Source of the DNA: Entamoeba histolytica HM-1:IMSS
Lineage: Eukaryota > Evosea > Mastigamoebida > Endamoebidae
Direction of reading: 5' to 3'
NCBI RefSeq assembly: GCF_000208925.1
Contig: NW_001914952.1
Span: 1 to 54,996, forward strand
DNA length: 54,996 nucleotides
Position 1 is the stretch's first letter, and every line of letters begins with the position of its first letter. The notes below the pieces were generated by a model. The model was not told the origin of the DNA and searched no databases. It saw only the letters and a list, made by a program, of their open reading frames with translations. Shown here piece after piece: positions 41,575-51,986 of the stretch. The position numbers and the translations under genes are program-made.

Positions 41575-42525
41575 ATGGCTTTACACAAAGCTGGTTTAAG
41601 TAAAGAACAAAAGAAAGCTAAGAAAGAAGCATATCTTGTCAAGATGAAAAAACTCTTGGAAGAATACAAACAAGTTGTAGTTGTCAAATGTGATAATGTA
41701 GGATCATCTCAATTCCAAACTATCAGAAAAGAATTAAGAGGAACATGCGAATTTGTTATGGGAAAGAATACTCTTATTAGAAAAGCCATCAAGAATCAAG
41801 CAGAAACTCAACCAGAACTCGAAGAACTTCTTCCACACATTAAAGGTAATGTTGGATTCATCTTTACTAAAGGTGATCTTTATCAATTAAAAGCTAAACT
41901 TACTGAACTTAAAGCACCATCACCAGCTAAAGCTGGAGTTATTGCACCAAATGATGTCATTGTACCAGCTGGTGACACAGGACTTGACCCAACACAAACC
42001 AACTTTGTCCAAGCATTGAACATTGCCTCAAAGATTACTAAAGGTCAAATTGAAATTACTTCAGAAACTCTTTTAATTAAAGAAGGAGAAAAAGTTGGTG
42101 TATCACAAGCAGTTCTTCTTCAAAAATTAAAGATTAATCCATTCAAATATGGAGCTGTTATTGATGTAGTTTATGATAACGGTATTGTTTATGATGCTAA
42201 AGCTCTTGATTTAACTGAATCAGATATTGTCAAGAAATTCCAAGAAGGTGTTCAAGCTGCTACTGCTATTTCACTTGCTGCCAATCTCCCAACCGAAGCA
42301 GCCTGCCCACATCTTATGCTCAATGCATTCCAAGCTCTCCTTGGATTCTCAAAAGAGAGTGGTGTTGTATTCCCATTGGCTGAAAAGATCTTCAATAACA
42401 TGACTGCCGTTGCTGCTACTGCTGTTGCTACTGAAAGTAAAACTGAAGAAAAGAAAGAAGAAGCCCCAGCTGCTAAAGAAGAAGAGGAAGAAGAAGATTT
42501 TGGAGGATTTGGTGATTTGTTCTAA
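41575..42525 (+). CDS. RPLP0: 60S acidic ribosomal protein P0
   Basis: 316 residues. The L10-like RNA-binding domain (KMKKLLEEYKQVVVVKCDNV, GKNTLIRKAI, GNVGFIFTKGDL) is followed by the stalk-binding helices and the conserved acidic P-protein tail EEEEEEDFGGFGDLF. It anchors the P1/P2 stalk on the large ribosomal subunit. Codon use is richer in C-ending codons than in neighbours, as expected of a highly expressed gene. Confidence 0.98.
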   Translation: MALHKAGLSKEQKKAKKEAYLVKMKKLLEEYKQVVVVKCDNVGSSQFQTIRKELRGTCEFVMGKNTLIRKAIKNQAETQPELEELLPHIKGNVGFIFTKGDLYQLKAKLTELKAPSPAKAGVIAPNDVIVPAGDTGLDPTQTNFVQALNIASKITKGQIEITSETLLIKEGEKVGVSQAVLLQKLKINPFKYGAVIDVVYDNGIVYDAKALDLTESDIVKKFQEGVQAATAISLAANLPTEAACPHLMLNAFQALLGFSKESGVVFPLAEKIFNNMTAVAATAVATESKTEEKKEEAPAAKEEEEEEDFGGFGDLF

Positions 42526-42970
42526 GCAAGTTTTTGGAAGATAAAAAAATCATTTATTAACTTTTTATTTTATAAAAACAAAAGTGAATGAAAATAATTC
42601 ATTAAATAAAAACATATTTTTAATATAATAATATTATTATTTATTTCGGATTTATAAACAGTCTGTTATTAAAGAAAATAATAGAAAAATAAAAGTTAAA
42701 ACATTCCTATTCTACGTGAATTTAGTGGTTAAATAAAAATTTATTAAATGTTTGTAAAAAAAATTAGAAAGTAAAAAAGGTATTTAATAATCATTTACGG
42801 TAATAAAAACAAAACTAAAAGATACAACTTATGATGAAATTAGTAAACTGAGCTAGGGATTATTCAAAAACTTACAATATGAACTTTTTCTTTCTAGCAA
42901 CTCAGAAGGTTATTGAAGATTCTGAATGAACAAGAAAAATTAAAAAATAAAATAAAAAACTAAAAAAGTT
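42526..42970. other. 445-bp intergenic region
   Basis: AT-rich. AATGAAC near 42925 lies about 40 nt upstream of the exportin-like start and may be its GAAC element. No gene seen. Confidence 0.5.
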
Positions 42971-45463
42971 ATGAAGGAAATTACTCTTCCATTAGATGTT
43001 CATTACATTGATCAACTTGTTGAAATGTCAAGATCAAATGATGTTGATAAAATTAATACATCACAAAGAATTCTTTCTAAATTTGCTTCAAATAAACATT
43101 CAATACAATCAGTTAATGATATAATAAGTCAATCATCATCAGACTTGACACATCTTTTTGCACTTAATATCTTTGAGTCAACAATTAAATCTCCAGAATA
43201 TATGTATTACCCTGATGAACTTAAACAGAAAATACATTTATCAATTAAACATTGGCACTCATTAATTGGAGTACAGACTAATCCTTTATTATATAATAAA
43301 TTAATTAGTCTCTATGTCTCATCTTCTATAGTATTAGAGGATAAGTTTTCTATAAAAACACTCCTTCAATATGATGAATCTATTGCATTCATAAAACTAA
43401 AGACAATCATTGAATTCTTTTACCAATCAGTTGACTTTTCAAGTTCTGAAGCTTTGTTATGTATTCAATACTCTGCAAGCCATTTGTCTGATTTGACTTT
43501 ACTTTCTCTTAAAACAATAGAAAAAACAATTTCATTTGTTAATCCACAAACCAGTGGAGTTATTGCAATGAATTGTTTAAATTATATTCAACAATATCAA
43601 GAAGAGGTATTAATAATATTAGCAGAAACATTTCATAATATTATTCAAAGTAATCCACAATCTAAAGTTGATATTTTAAATCAATTTATTAATAAAATTA
43701 CATTTTCTCTTAGACCATCCAATGAATTAGCATTATGTCTTAATGAAATTCTTCCTGAAACAGATCCACCTTCACAACTTTTTGAATTAATGATGAAATG
43801 TTCATCAAGTAAATATTGTATGAAATATTTGAGAAGATATTGTAAAGCCACTCCAATGACTGTTCATTCTTATCATATTCGGATTCTTGAGATTATATTA
43901 AATGAAATTCCTCAACCCCCAAATACATTATTTATTAATAAAGATGATGGGTTTATTGAAAATGTTGAAGCTGGTGGAATTGACTATGACCAGTTTATTC
44001 GTACATTAGTTGTATTATGTGAGTCAGGAATTACTGAAGAATTAATAGATCATTTAACATCATCATCAACTGCAGATGGATTAGATGAATTAAAATTAAT
44101 TAAAACAATATGGGCAATTACTGGTATTTCAGGAAAAGTTGTTTATAAGACTGAATCTATTATTTTTACTCGGTCATTGACATTTTTATTAACTCTTTTT
44201 GGAGAACAAACAGAGTCAAATAAACAAGAATTAATTGCACAACTAGTAATGGCTTTAATTTCAAAATTTCCTCGATTTCTTTGTCATAAAAGTGAAATTT
44301 TAGGAGTTGTTCTTCATAAAATATTTGAATTTGTAAATGATCCACGACTCATCATTGAACGTACCGCTGTTGGTACATTAGTAAAGGTATGTTATTCATG
44401 TTCAGAAACAATTACAAATAATATTAAATGTATTAACGAAATTTATAAAGGATGTACGTCAGGAGAAAAATTACCAAATACTTTAAGAGGAGGATTTTAT
44501 GATGCACTTGGAGTTGTTTCTCAATCATTTTCTCAAACAGAACAAATGTACTATGACTACGTTGGAATGGTTATTGAAAATAGTTTTATTAAGTTTAAAG
44601 AATCAATTCCTTATTTCAATAATGGTGTAACTCCATACGCAATTCAAATGGCTCTTCCTCATTTAATTTCATTAACCCATTTTCTTGCTCAATGTAAAAA
44701 TATTTCATTTCCATTATTTCCTCAAATAGTAGTATTAATGAGAGAATTGTATTTATTGATTATTAAAAGTGCTTGTAAAGATACACAAATTATTGATTTA
44801 TGTAAACCAGCATTATCTCTTTTATTAACCTTTTTAAGTAAGAAGGTAATATCAAATGATATCAGAGTTATCCTTATTGAAGTAATTTTCCCTTCAACAA
44901 CAAAGATTCCAGTAACATTAATCACACCAAGTCTTCTTGAATGTTGTTGTCAATTGATTGAACTTAGAAATAGTAAAATTATTATTGAAACTATCTTTAA
45001 ATGTGTTATTGTTCCAATTACTTTAAGCTCTTCAATAGAACTTCATGACTGTGTCTTTAGTTTCATAAAGAATGAGTTTAACTTATGTTCAGATTATATT
45101 GATATTATTCAAGATACATTACTTAATGCTGTTGTTCCTGTATTATTAGAAGGTCTTAAAAGAGATAATGAAATAGCATCTTTTGGATTGGAATCAATAG
45201 CTTGTTGTATTCCGCTTGGTGTAGATACTACAGAATTTGTTTTTAATTTAGTGTTAAAAGGAAAGCCTTATATTTCTTTATTAAAGGTATTGTTAAATGG
45301 AATTACCACTTCAGAGCAGTTACTTCAACTTTCTTCTAAACTCTCAAACTCTCTTCATGTTCCTGTTGGTAAAACCACAGAATTGGTTCAAACATTTCAT
45401 TCTCATTCAAGAAATGCTTTAATTCCTTTCACACAGACTGTTATTTCTTTTCAAGTTGCTTAA
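42971..45463 (+). CDS. Exportin-1 (CRM1)-like karyopherin
   Basis: 830 residues of HEAT-type helices. The N-terminus has the importin-beta N-terminal pattern (AQRIL-like TSQRILSKFASNKHS, then LFALNIFESTIKS). In the middle KFPRFLCHKSEILGVVLHKI followed by FEFV and ERTAVGTLVKVCYSCSETI parallels the CRM1 segment with LPKFPRFL and FEFM. This points to nuclear export of NES proteins with Ran-GTP. It is about 240 residues shorter than CRM1 and diverged, so another exportin is possible. Confidence 0.6.
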   Translation: MKEITLPLDVHYIDQLVEMSRSNDVDKINTSQRILSKFASNKHSIQSVNDIISQSSSDLTHLFALNIFESTIKSPEYMYYPDELKQKIHLSIKHWHSLIGVQTNPLLYNKLISLYVSSSIVLEDKFSIKTLLQYDESIAFIKLKTIIEFFYQSVDFSSSEALLCIQYSASHLSDLTLLSLKTIEKTISFVNPQTSGVIAMNCLNYIQQYQEEVLIILAETFHNIIQSNPQSKVDILNQFINKITFSLRPSNELALCLNEILPETDPPSQLFELMMKCSSSKYCMKYLRRYCKATPMTVHSYHIRILEIILNEIPQPPNTLFINKDDGFIENVEAGGIDYDQFIRTLVVLCESGITEELIDHLTSSSTADGLDELKLIKTIWAITGISGKVVYKTESIIFTRSLTFLLTLFGEQTESNKQELIAQLVMALISKFPRFLCHKSEILGVVLHKIFEFVNDPRLIIERTAVGTLVKVCYSCSETITNNIKCINEIYKGCTSGEKLPNTLRGGFYDALGVVSQSFSQTEQMYYDYVGMVIENSFIKFKESIPYFNNGVTPYAIQMALPHLISLTHFLAQCKNISFPLFPQIVVLMRELYLLIIKSACKDTQIIDLCKPALSLLLTFLSKKVISNDIRVILIEVIFPSTTKIPVTLITPSLLECCCQLIELRNSKIIIETIFKCVIVPITLSSSIELHDCVFSFIKNEFNLCSDYIDIIQDTLLNAVVPVLLEGLKRDNEIASFGLESIACCIPLGVDTTEFVFNLVLKGKPYISLLKVLLNGITTSEQLLQLSSKLSNSLHVPVGKTTELVQTFHSHSRNALIPFTQTVISFQVA

Positions 45464-46087
45464 ACATTTATTTTTATTTATCTAAGGCTGGTTTTTTAAG
45501 TATTTTTTATTTTTGTTTCCTTTTAATATCTTCTTGTTTTTTTTTAATATTCATTTCTTCAAAAGATTAAAATATAGTTTGAATTAGACACTCTTTAATA
45601 GTATACAAAAATATTGAATTAGTAGAATTATTAGAATGTAAAAAACCTTCAGATGAAATAAAACTAAACCAAAGAATAAGTAAAAGATGCTTAGAATTTC
45701 TAATTATTAATATTATTCATTAACCAAATAAAACTAGTAATTAAATAAATTATATTTTTGAGTCATTTAAAAGGTTTAATAAAATACTAGTCTATATAAT
45801 ATGAAGTTTATGACATAGAGATTTTTACTGATAAATGTTGAATGAAACAAAGTTATTCGTTATATGTAAATGTTTATGATATACATTTATATATTCTTTA
45901 ATTCATTAAATATGAAATAATACTTAAATAATATTACATTAGAAGAAATGAATCATGATAATAATATGAGGTAATAAGAAAGTAATAATAGAAAGAAGAA
46001 TAAAAATAGTCAATCAATTTAATTTATGATTCAATTTAAACTCATTTGATTAAGAATTAAATAACAATTAATTGCTTTTTATTCTTT
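45464..46087. other. 624-bp intergenic region before LINE copy 2
   Basis: AT-rich. A 45-codon open stretch near 45590-45722 (HSLIVYKNIELVELLECKKP...) has no start or partner and may be a remnant. Right before the LINE is AATTAATTGCTT, which also occurs in the LINE 3' tail at 47233-47244. Confidence 0.4.
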
Positions 46088-47244
46088 TTATGTATATCCC
46101 TCTTGAAGAAATGGATGAAGGATTAATAAATATAAGTGACGAATATGTTATTGAATTAGTTAGAACAGTAATGTACTATTGTACCAGAGAAAGTGAAATT
46201 GGAAATAATATAATAGATAGATGGTACAGTAAGAAGGGAATATTGAATAGAATTAAAAAACAATAATTCATAAAATAAATGAAACAAAAATAGAAGAAAT
46301 AATAAATGAAGGGATAGAAAAGAAAAAAGAAAAAGAAGTAGTAGTAGAAATAAAAAATTGATGATAAATACATCAAAAAATGGAAGTGTCATCAAATTAA
46401 TGAATATTTTAGAAGATTATTTGAGTCAAAATGAGTAGATAAAACTACTACAATTAAAGCATGGAAATCCATCAATATTAAAAAGAATGCATTCCTTCAA
46501 TTAACTAAAATGCAAGATGGAGAAATATTTTGTGGGTATAGAAAAACAAAAATAATGAAAAATGAAAGATTAAAATACTCCACACTTTGTAAAGACAAGA
46601 TAGCTACAGTAGAACACATTCTACTATCTTGTATTTATCATAAAAAATCACAAATAGAAAAACATGACAATATATGCATTATAATATTGATTAATAAGAA
46701 AATAAACAGGAAATAACCAATATAAAAAACCTCCATATGAAACAATGTTCAAATATAAAGACATCACAATGATATTGAACAAACAAATAATGCATAAAAG
46801 TGATGGGCAATACCACAAAATACCAGATATATATGTATTAGATAAAAAGAATAAAACTAGTTTATTATTTGATATGACTATTGTGGCTGATCACAATATT
46901 AATTGAGCCTATTTGAAGAAAAGGAATAGGTATAATGAATTAAAGAATATTCTAATGAAAATAGAGAAAATAAAAGATGTCAAAATAATTCCAGTAGTAA
47001 TCTCAATAAATGGATTAGTGAATAAAGAAAGTATTAAATTAATTAAAGAATTAAAAATTGAAATTGACATTGTGAAAGAAGCTAAAAACCTTGTAATTAA
47101 AAACATTATTGATGTCATGGAATACTGCTTCAATCACAATCAAACATACTCCGTAAAGCTGCTTGAAGAAGAATGGATGGGGTTATTCTCATCCAATGAA
47201 GGAACAATAGAAACTAGTTCTATTAATACTTAATTAATTGCTTA
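46088..47244 (+). mobile_element. 5'-truncated EhLINE copy with nuclease domain and 3' end
   Basis: Similar to 7940-8640 of the first LINE, then continues into the part that copy lacks. It holds the zinc-finger region (46575-46640; the first Cys is Ser here), the restriction-like nuclease motif PD-x14-D (46823-46873, PDIYVLDKKNKTSLLFD), and the C-terminus ending ETSSINT. It ends in the tail shared with the SINE. At least two frameshifts and a TGA at 46904 make it inactive. No clear target-site duplication was found. Confidence 0.85.
46510..47233 (+). pseudogene. LINE ORF2 C-terminal remnant (zinc finger and nuclease)
   Basis: Two frames: 46510-46716 (KDKIATVEHILLSCIYH) and about 46800-47233 (PDIYVLDKK..., then KIIPVVISINGLVNKESIKL). 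R4-type LINE endonucleases nick the target DNA for target-primed reverse transcription. Broken here by a frameshift and a TGA at 46904. Confidence 0.8.
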
Positions 47245-47648
47245 TTACACTAAAAAGTTATGAAAAATAGTACAAACAATAAGTTTATTGGTAGAAATAA
47301 TTAGCAAGTTTTTTAAGAGATAGTGATGTATGAGTAGTTTGTGTATTAATGATAAAAAGCGAATATCAAGGAATGATAAAACATATTAAAGAAAAAAAAG
47401 AGGATAAAAACAATAAAAACAAACAAAAGAAATTAAAACTTCAATACATAATTAATTATTCAAAGACATAGCAAGAACGAATTTGCACTCCAAAAAATGA
47501 ATAATGTGAATAAACAAAAAATAAACTAATGATAATAAATTGTTCATTCAAGTGACGTAAAATTAATAATATTTTTAAAATGAAGTAAATTTAAATCAAG
47601 TAGAATAATTTTTAATAATAAATGAAAAAATTAATCAAAAAAAATTGA
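47245..47648. other. 404-bp intergenic region
   Basis: AT-rich, between the LINE 3' end and the Sec23 stop. Nothing else seen. Confidence 0.55.
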
Positions 47649-49829
47649 TTAAATATTTCCTTTGACTGAAAGTCTTCTAAGATGTTCCATAAACACTTTC
47701 AAAGTTACATCTTCAGTGACAATAATGTCTTTTTGATTTTGACCAGGAGTAACAGCAGGATCAAGAATAGTCATTAAGAATCTTTGATGACCAGAATATC
47801 TATTACAAACATATATTCTAGGAGATGGGATACGTTCTTTTGCCATTTCTCTTGCATCTTCTTCTGGTTTTTGATAAAATTCTTTTAAACCAGCATACTC
47901 AGGTTGTTCCTCTAATTTCTGTTTCATCCAATCAGCAACTGCTTCTCCTCTAAAAACAACAATATAGAAGAATGTGTCAAGTAATAAAATTGAATCAGAT
48001 TCTACTGATTGCATAGACAGTAATACAGGTTTAGCTTCTTGTCCAACCTTATAACAGTCTAACGTTGGTTGAATCATTATAAGTGAATTATTAACATTTT
48101 CTCTCATAAGTGCAGTTCTAAATGTTCTTGTTTCATCTGGTGAACAATTAAAAACTTGTAAGAAGTGGCTTCTTCTTAAATGATACATAAATTGTGGTAA
48201 TATAGAAAAGTTGGAATTTAAATTAAATGAACTTGGGTCATCCTTTCTAAATTCTCCAAATTTATTACATGTTCTTAATAATGCTCTGTCTAACCACCTC
48301 ATAGCATCTCTACCAGTCTCTGCATCAGCTTTAAAACTGGCACATCTTGCCATAACAACAGCAGCTGTTTCTTGATCAAATCCAGCAGACATTCTATTAA
48401 GTCCTTCTGAACTAATAGATGTGAATAATCTACAAATTGTAGTAACTCTAATATATCTTCTTCCAAGAGTATCCATATACTTACTAACAAGTTGAATAAT
48501 ACCTTGACGATTTGAGTCCAATGGATTAGTATCAGGATTAACAATATCAAACAAAAACACAAATGATGAATGTGGGTCAACAGTTGATGTTTTAAATTTA
48601 TTTCCTGGTACACCAAATTCTTCTGGTAATGATAATAATGAAGAATATCCTTCTTTATTTTCGCTTGTTGTAACATGTCCAATACATGAACGTGGTTTAA
48701 TTTCTTTACTACAATACACTTCAATACTATAACAATACTTATTATTTAAAGTATCTTCTCCTTGTAACATTCGTTGTAATGTTTCAGATAAAGTTTCATG
48801 CATATAAGACTCATACATAGTAATATATCCATTAGTCATTTGACATAAACTAGACATTTCTAATATTCCAATTTGATCCATAGAACATGAAAAAATATTA
48901 CAACTGATACTCTTCTCATTTAATCTACTAGCAATTTCTTTATAATATGTTTCAGCACTTACAAGATATTTAACTCTTTCTTGAGAAATATCAGCATGTG
49001 TTCTCATTTGTTCTTTAAGGTCATCTGATACAATCATTCCTGGTCCAAAAGTACATGGTCCTGTAATAAAGAATTCTATTGTTCCACAAACATTCCGACT
49101 TTCAAGTAATGAACTAGCAACACTAATAACAGATCCATTACATCTTAATGGTCTATGACCTTCACTCACAGGCCATTCATCATGGGTTAAATCATCTAAA
49201 ATTGACATAAATGTCAATTCACATTCACTTAATGGAGCAAGTAATTGATTAATAACTTTAGTAGATAAAATTGATGTTAATTGAACTGCTGTATATGATT
49301 TAGAACCAGAAAGAACGTATGCACGTGGACATTGTTGTGAAGACATATCATAAACTGAAATATGTTTACCATAAACAATTAAACCAACAAATACATTTGA
49401 TGGCACAGAAGCTAATGCCAATGTTATTGTTGTTTTTAAAGCATCTATTTCATTTTGTGGTGCAGTAGTATCAATAACAAATAACAAAGAAGTATCTTGG
49501 GGAGTTTGTGGGAGTGAAACATATTCAATAGTAGTAGATGAATATGTTCTTGAATCTGGTGGTAAGGGATATCTTGAATTACAAATTGGACAAACCCAAA
49601 TAGAAGTATCTCTTGAACACCACGAATTAATATAACAACCACATTGACATTGAATTCTATAGCTTTGGTTTAATTCTAATTGATTATTTGTTGAAATATG
49701 TCCATGTAATGGTTGATAAACAAGTCCTAGTGGAATATCAAGATATTTTTGTGCCTCCCCCTTAGTGGATGGCCAAACATTCCATGTTAATCTAACTCCA
49801 TCTTGTTCTTCAATTTGATCAATATTCAT
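47649..49829 (-). CDS. SEC23: COPII coat protein Sec23
   Basis: 726 residues, starting at the ATG at 49829 (MNIDQIEEQDGVRLTWNVWP, the conserved Sec23 opening); the two codons upstream are GTG and are not needed. Order: beta-barrel/zinc finger with CxC...CPIC (Cys 61-83), the trunk (FVIDTT...), helical domain (DRALLRTCNKFGEF), and gelsolin-like end (PRIYVCNRYSGHQRFL). Sec23 is the Sar1 GAP of the inner COPII coat at ER exit sites. The catalytic Arg finger was not confirmed by eye. Confidence 0.95.
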   Translation of the reverse strand: MNIDQIEEQDGVRLTWNVWPSTKGEAQKYLDIPLGLVYQPLHGHISTNNQLELNQSYRIQCQCGCYINSWCSRDTSIWVCPICNSRYPLPPDSRTYSSTTIEYVSLPQTPQDTSLLFVIDTTAPQNEIDALKTTITLALASVPSNVFVGLIVYGKHISVYDMSSQQCPRAYVLSGSKSYTAVQLTSILSTKVINQLLAPLSECELTFMSILDDLTHDEWPVSEGHRPLRCNGSVISVASSLLESRNVCGTIEFFITGPCTFGPGMIVSDDLKEQMRTHADISQERVKYLVSAETYYKEIASRLNEKSISCNIFSCSMDQIGILEMSSLCQMTNGYITMYESYMHETLSETLQRMLQGEDTLNNKYCYSIEVYCSKEIKPRSCIGHVTTSENKEGYSSLLSLPEEFGVPGNKFKTSTVDPHSSFVFLFDIVNPDTNPLDSNRQGIIQLVSKYMDTLGRRYIRVTTICRLFTSISSEGLNRMSAGFDQETAAVVMARCASFKADAETGRDAMRWLDRALLRTCNKFGEFRKDDPSSFNLNSNFSILPQFMYHLRRSHFLQVFNCSPDETRTFRTALMRENVNNSLIMIQPTLDCYKVGQEAKPVLLSMQSVESDSILLLDTFFYIVVFRGEAVADWMKQKLEEQPEYAGLKEFYQKPEEDAREMAKERIPSPRIYVCNRYSGHQRFLMTILDPAVTPGQNQKDIIVTEDVTLKVFMEHLRRLSVKGNI

Positions 49830-50486
49830 CACCACTTTCTTATATTCTTAGTTCTTTTTTTTATTTTTTTTTTATTATAATTTACTATTATTTTATTATA
49901 ATTTATCATTTCTAAATTCTCGCTTTTCCCTTCGTTTCATTTTCGTTTATGAATATCTTTTAAGTAAGAGACAAATTTTTTTAATTCTTTTTTATTTTTT
50001 CATTTATTCTATTTTTTTTTTTTTCGATTCATTAATTTTTTTATGTTGTATAAAACAGTTTATTATAAATATTCACGAAGTTAGAGAAAGATGCAAAAAG
50101 TGCATTTTAAAAAAGAATAATTAAAAGTCAATCATTTTTCAATTGTATTATTTAATAATATATTAAATAATAAAAAAATTAAAAGAATTAATAAATTGAA
50201 AGGTTCAAAAATTGAATAAAAAACTTAAAAACAAAAAATCTAAGATGGAAGAGAAAAAATAGCACATTAATCAGAAAAACCCTAAGATTCAGAATTTGCA
50301 TCTTTTATAAAAACTAAAGAAAAACTATAAAAAAATTAATAATAAACTATATTAACATTTCAAAAAGAAAATATGAGAAGACAAATGAGTAAGTCAAAAC
50401 AAAAATATGTAAAATAAAAATAAAAAAGGATGAATGAAAATAACTTAACATTATAAAATGAAAAGATCTAATCTTAATTGATAATA
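49830..50486. other. 657-bp divergent intergenic region
   Basis: AT-rich with long T runs. It holds the GAAC-type element next to Sec23. No gene seen. Confidence 0.55.
49847..49854 (-). promoter_or_regulatory. GAAC-type element of SEC23
   Basis: On the minus strand GAACTAAG (49854-49847), 17 nt upstream of the ATG at 49829. Confidence 0.4.
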
Positions 50487-51137
50487 ATGGGAAACAAACC
50501 TTCAAGACCATCTCGAAACGAAATCCAAAAAGAAGTTCAAAAGGTTTCAGAGATATTACCTAATTTATTCTTAACATCTAGAATTACTGCTATGAAACCT
50601 AGTATTTATAGAGAATATGGTATTAGTGCTGTTTTATCATTAACTACTAATAATATTAACTATCCTGATGGTGTTATTTCTAAACACCTTCATATTCAAG
50701 ATAGCTTCTTCTTTTTATTACAAAAGAGTTTAGAAGAATCTATTGAGTTTATTGAAGAAATGATGAAAGAAGGTAGAAAGGTATTAGTTCATTGTGAAGT
50801 TGGTATGTCACGTTCTGCTTCTGCTGTTATTGCTTTTTTAATGAAAAGAAATGATTGGTGTATTAGAGATGCATATCTTTACACTAAAGAAAGAAGAGAA
50901 ATTGTATGTCCAAATCCAGGATTTATTATTCAATTATATGAATTTCAATTAAAATTAGGTATTAAAGACTCTAAAAGTAACAGGTTATTTGTAAGGGATT
51001 TATTAGATAGAACAAATTCATTATATAGAGAAATACCAACTTATGCATTGTGGAATGCTTTTGTTTCAAGTGGCTTTTCTTATGAAAAAGCCATAAAAGA
51101 TCAACCAAGAATGGCTGTTGTTAATATGAACGCTTAA
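50487..51137 (+). CDS. Dual-specificity phosphatase, probably N-myristoylated
   Basis: 216 residues. I choose the ATG at 50487 because the codon at 50478 is TTG and because it gives MGNKPSRPS, a good myristoylation signal (Gly2, Ser6). The DSP domain (about 22-155) has the signature HCEVGMSRS with nucleophile C103 and R109, and a candidate general acid Asp (D72) in IQDSFFF. A C-terminal extension of about 60 residues (LFVRDLLDRTNSLYREIP) follows. It would dephosphorylate phospho-Ser/Thr/Tyr, probably at a membrane. Substrate unknown. Confidence 0.9.
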   Translation: MGNKPSRPSRNEIQKEVQKVSEILPNLFLTSRITAMKPSIYREYGISAVLSLTTNNINYPDGVISKHLHIQDSFFFLLQKSLEESIEFIEEMMKEGRKVLVHCEVGMSRSASAVIAFLMKRNDWCIRDAYLYTKERREIVCPNPGFIIQLYEFQLKLGIKDSKSNRLFVRDLLDRTNSLYREIPTYALWNAFVSSGFSYEKAIKDQPRMAVVNMNA

Positions 51138-51986
51138 ATTTTATGTATTTACATAAAAAAAATCATACTTTTATCCTTTCTGTACATTTAACTCAATTTC
51201 TATTTCTTTTTTCTTTCATTGTTTTTCTTTTTTTTTTGAAATTAAAAAATGAATAAAAAATTTTTATAAAAAGTTTTGAATGAAATTTTATTTGTATTAT
51301 TTCATTGAATATTGTTTTAATTTTCTTTTTAATTTCTTATTTTATTTAATTTCATTTGTTGTGAATTTATTGTAAAATACATTTACGCTTCAATAATAAA
51401 CTGAGAAGAAGTTATAAAGATATTTATATAGAAATTGAAACTAACAAAACACTTCTTCTTAATAAGTTTTAGTGTAATTTGTATAGAATAAATCTCTTTT
51501 AAAAAGTATTCAAATTAAATTTGTTTTGTAGTTTTAAAAAAAGAACTATGACAAATTAAATAAGAAATGATTGAATTATTTATGTATGGTAAATAAATCA
51601 AAGTATCTAAAAGATATTAAAAGTAATTATTAAGAATTATTTTTAAACCAACATAAAAACTAAATTAAAAAAGCTAAATTATTTTATTTGTTAAGGTATT
51701 ACTTTTATAAATTACAAATACTAAAGAAAGTATCAATGAAATAACCAAAAAAAATATTGTTAATAACAAATATGACTTTATATATAAATAATAAAGAAAT
51801 ACTATTTGGTTAGAGTGTTTCAGATTACTAAGAAAATAAATGTTATATACTTTATAGTCTAATGAAAATACTCTAAAACAAATAGAATTAAGTAGGAATA
51901 AAAAATAATGATATAAAAAACAATTTAAAAGAATTATTTTTTATTATTTAAAAAATCAAAAAAAAAAAAACTTCAAAACAAACAAA
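51138..51986. other. 849-bp AT-rich intergenic region
   Basis: No ORF, repeat or RNA gene seen. Long A-runs precede the CorA start. Confidence 0.55.

Noticed and set aside
45590..45722. Possible exon (HSLIVYKNIELVELLECKKP...)
   Set aside because: No start and no partner exon with GTTTGT...TAG sites; too short to support.
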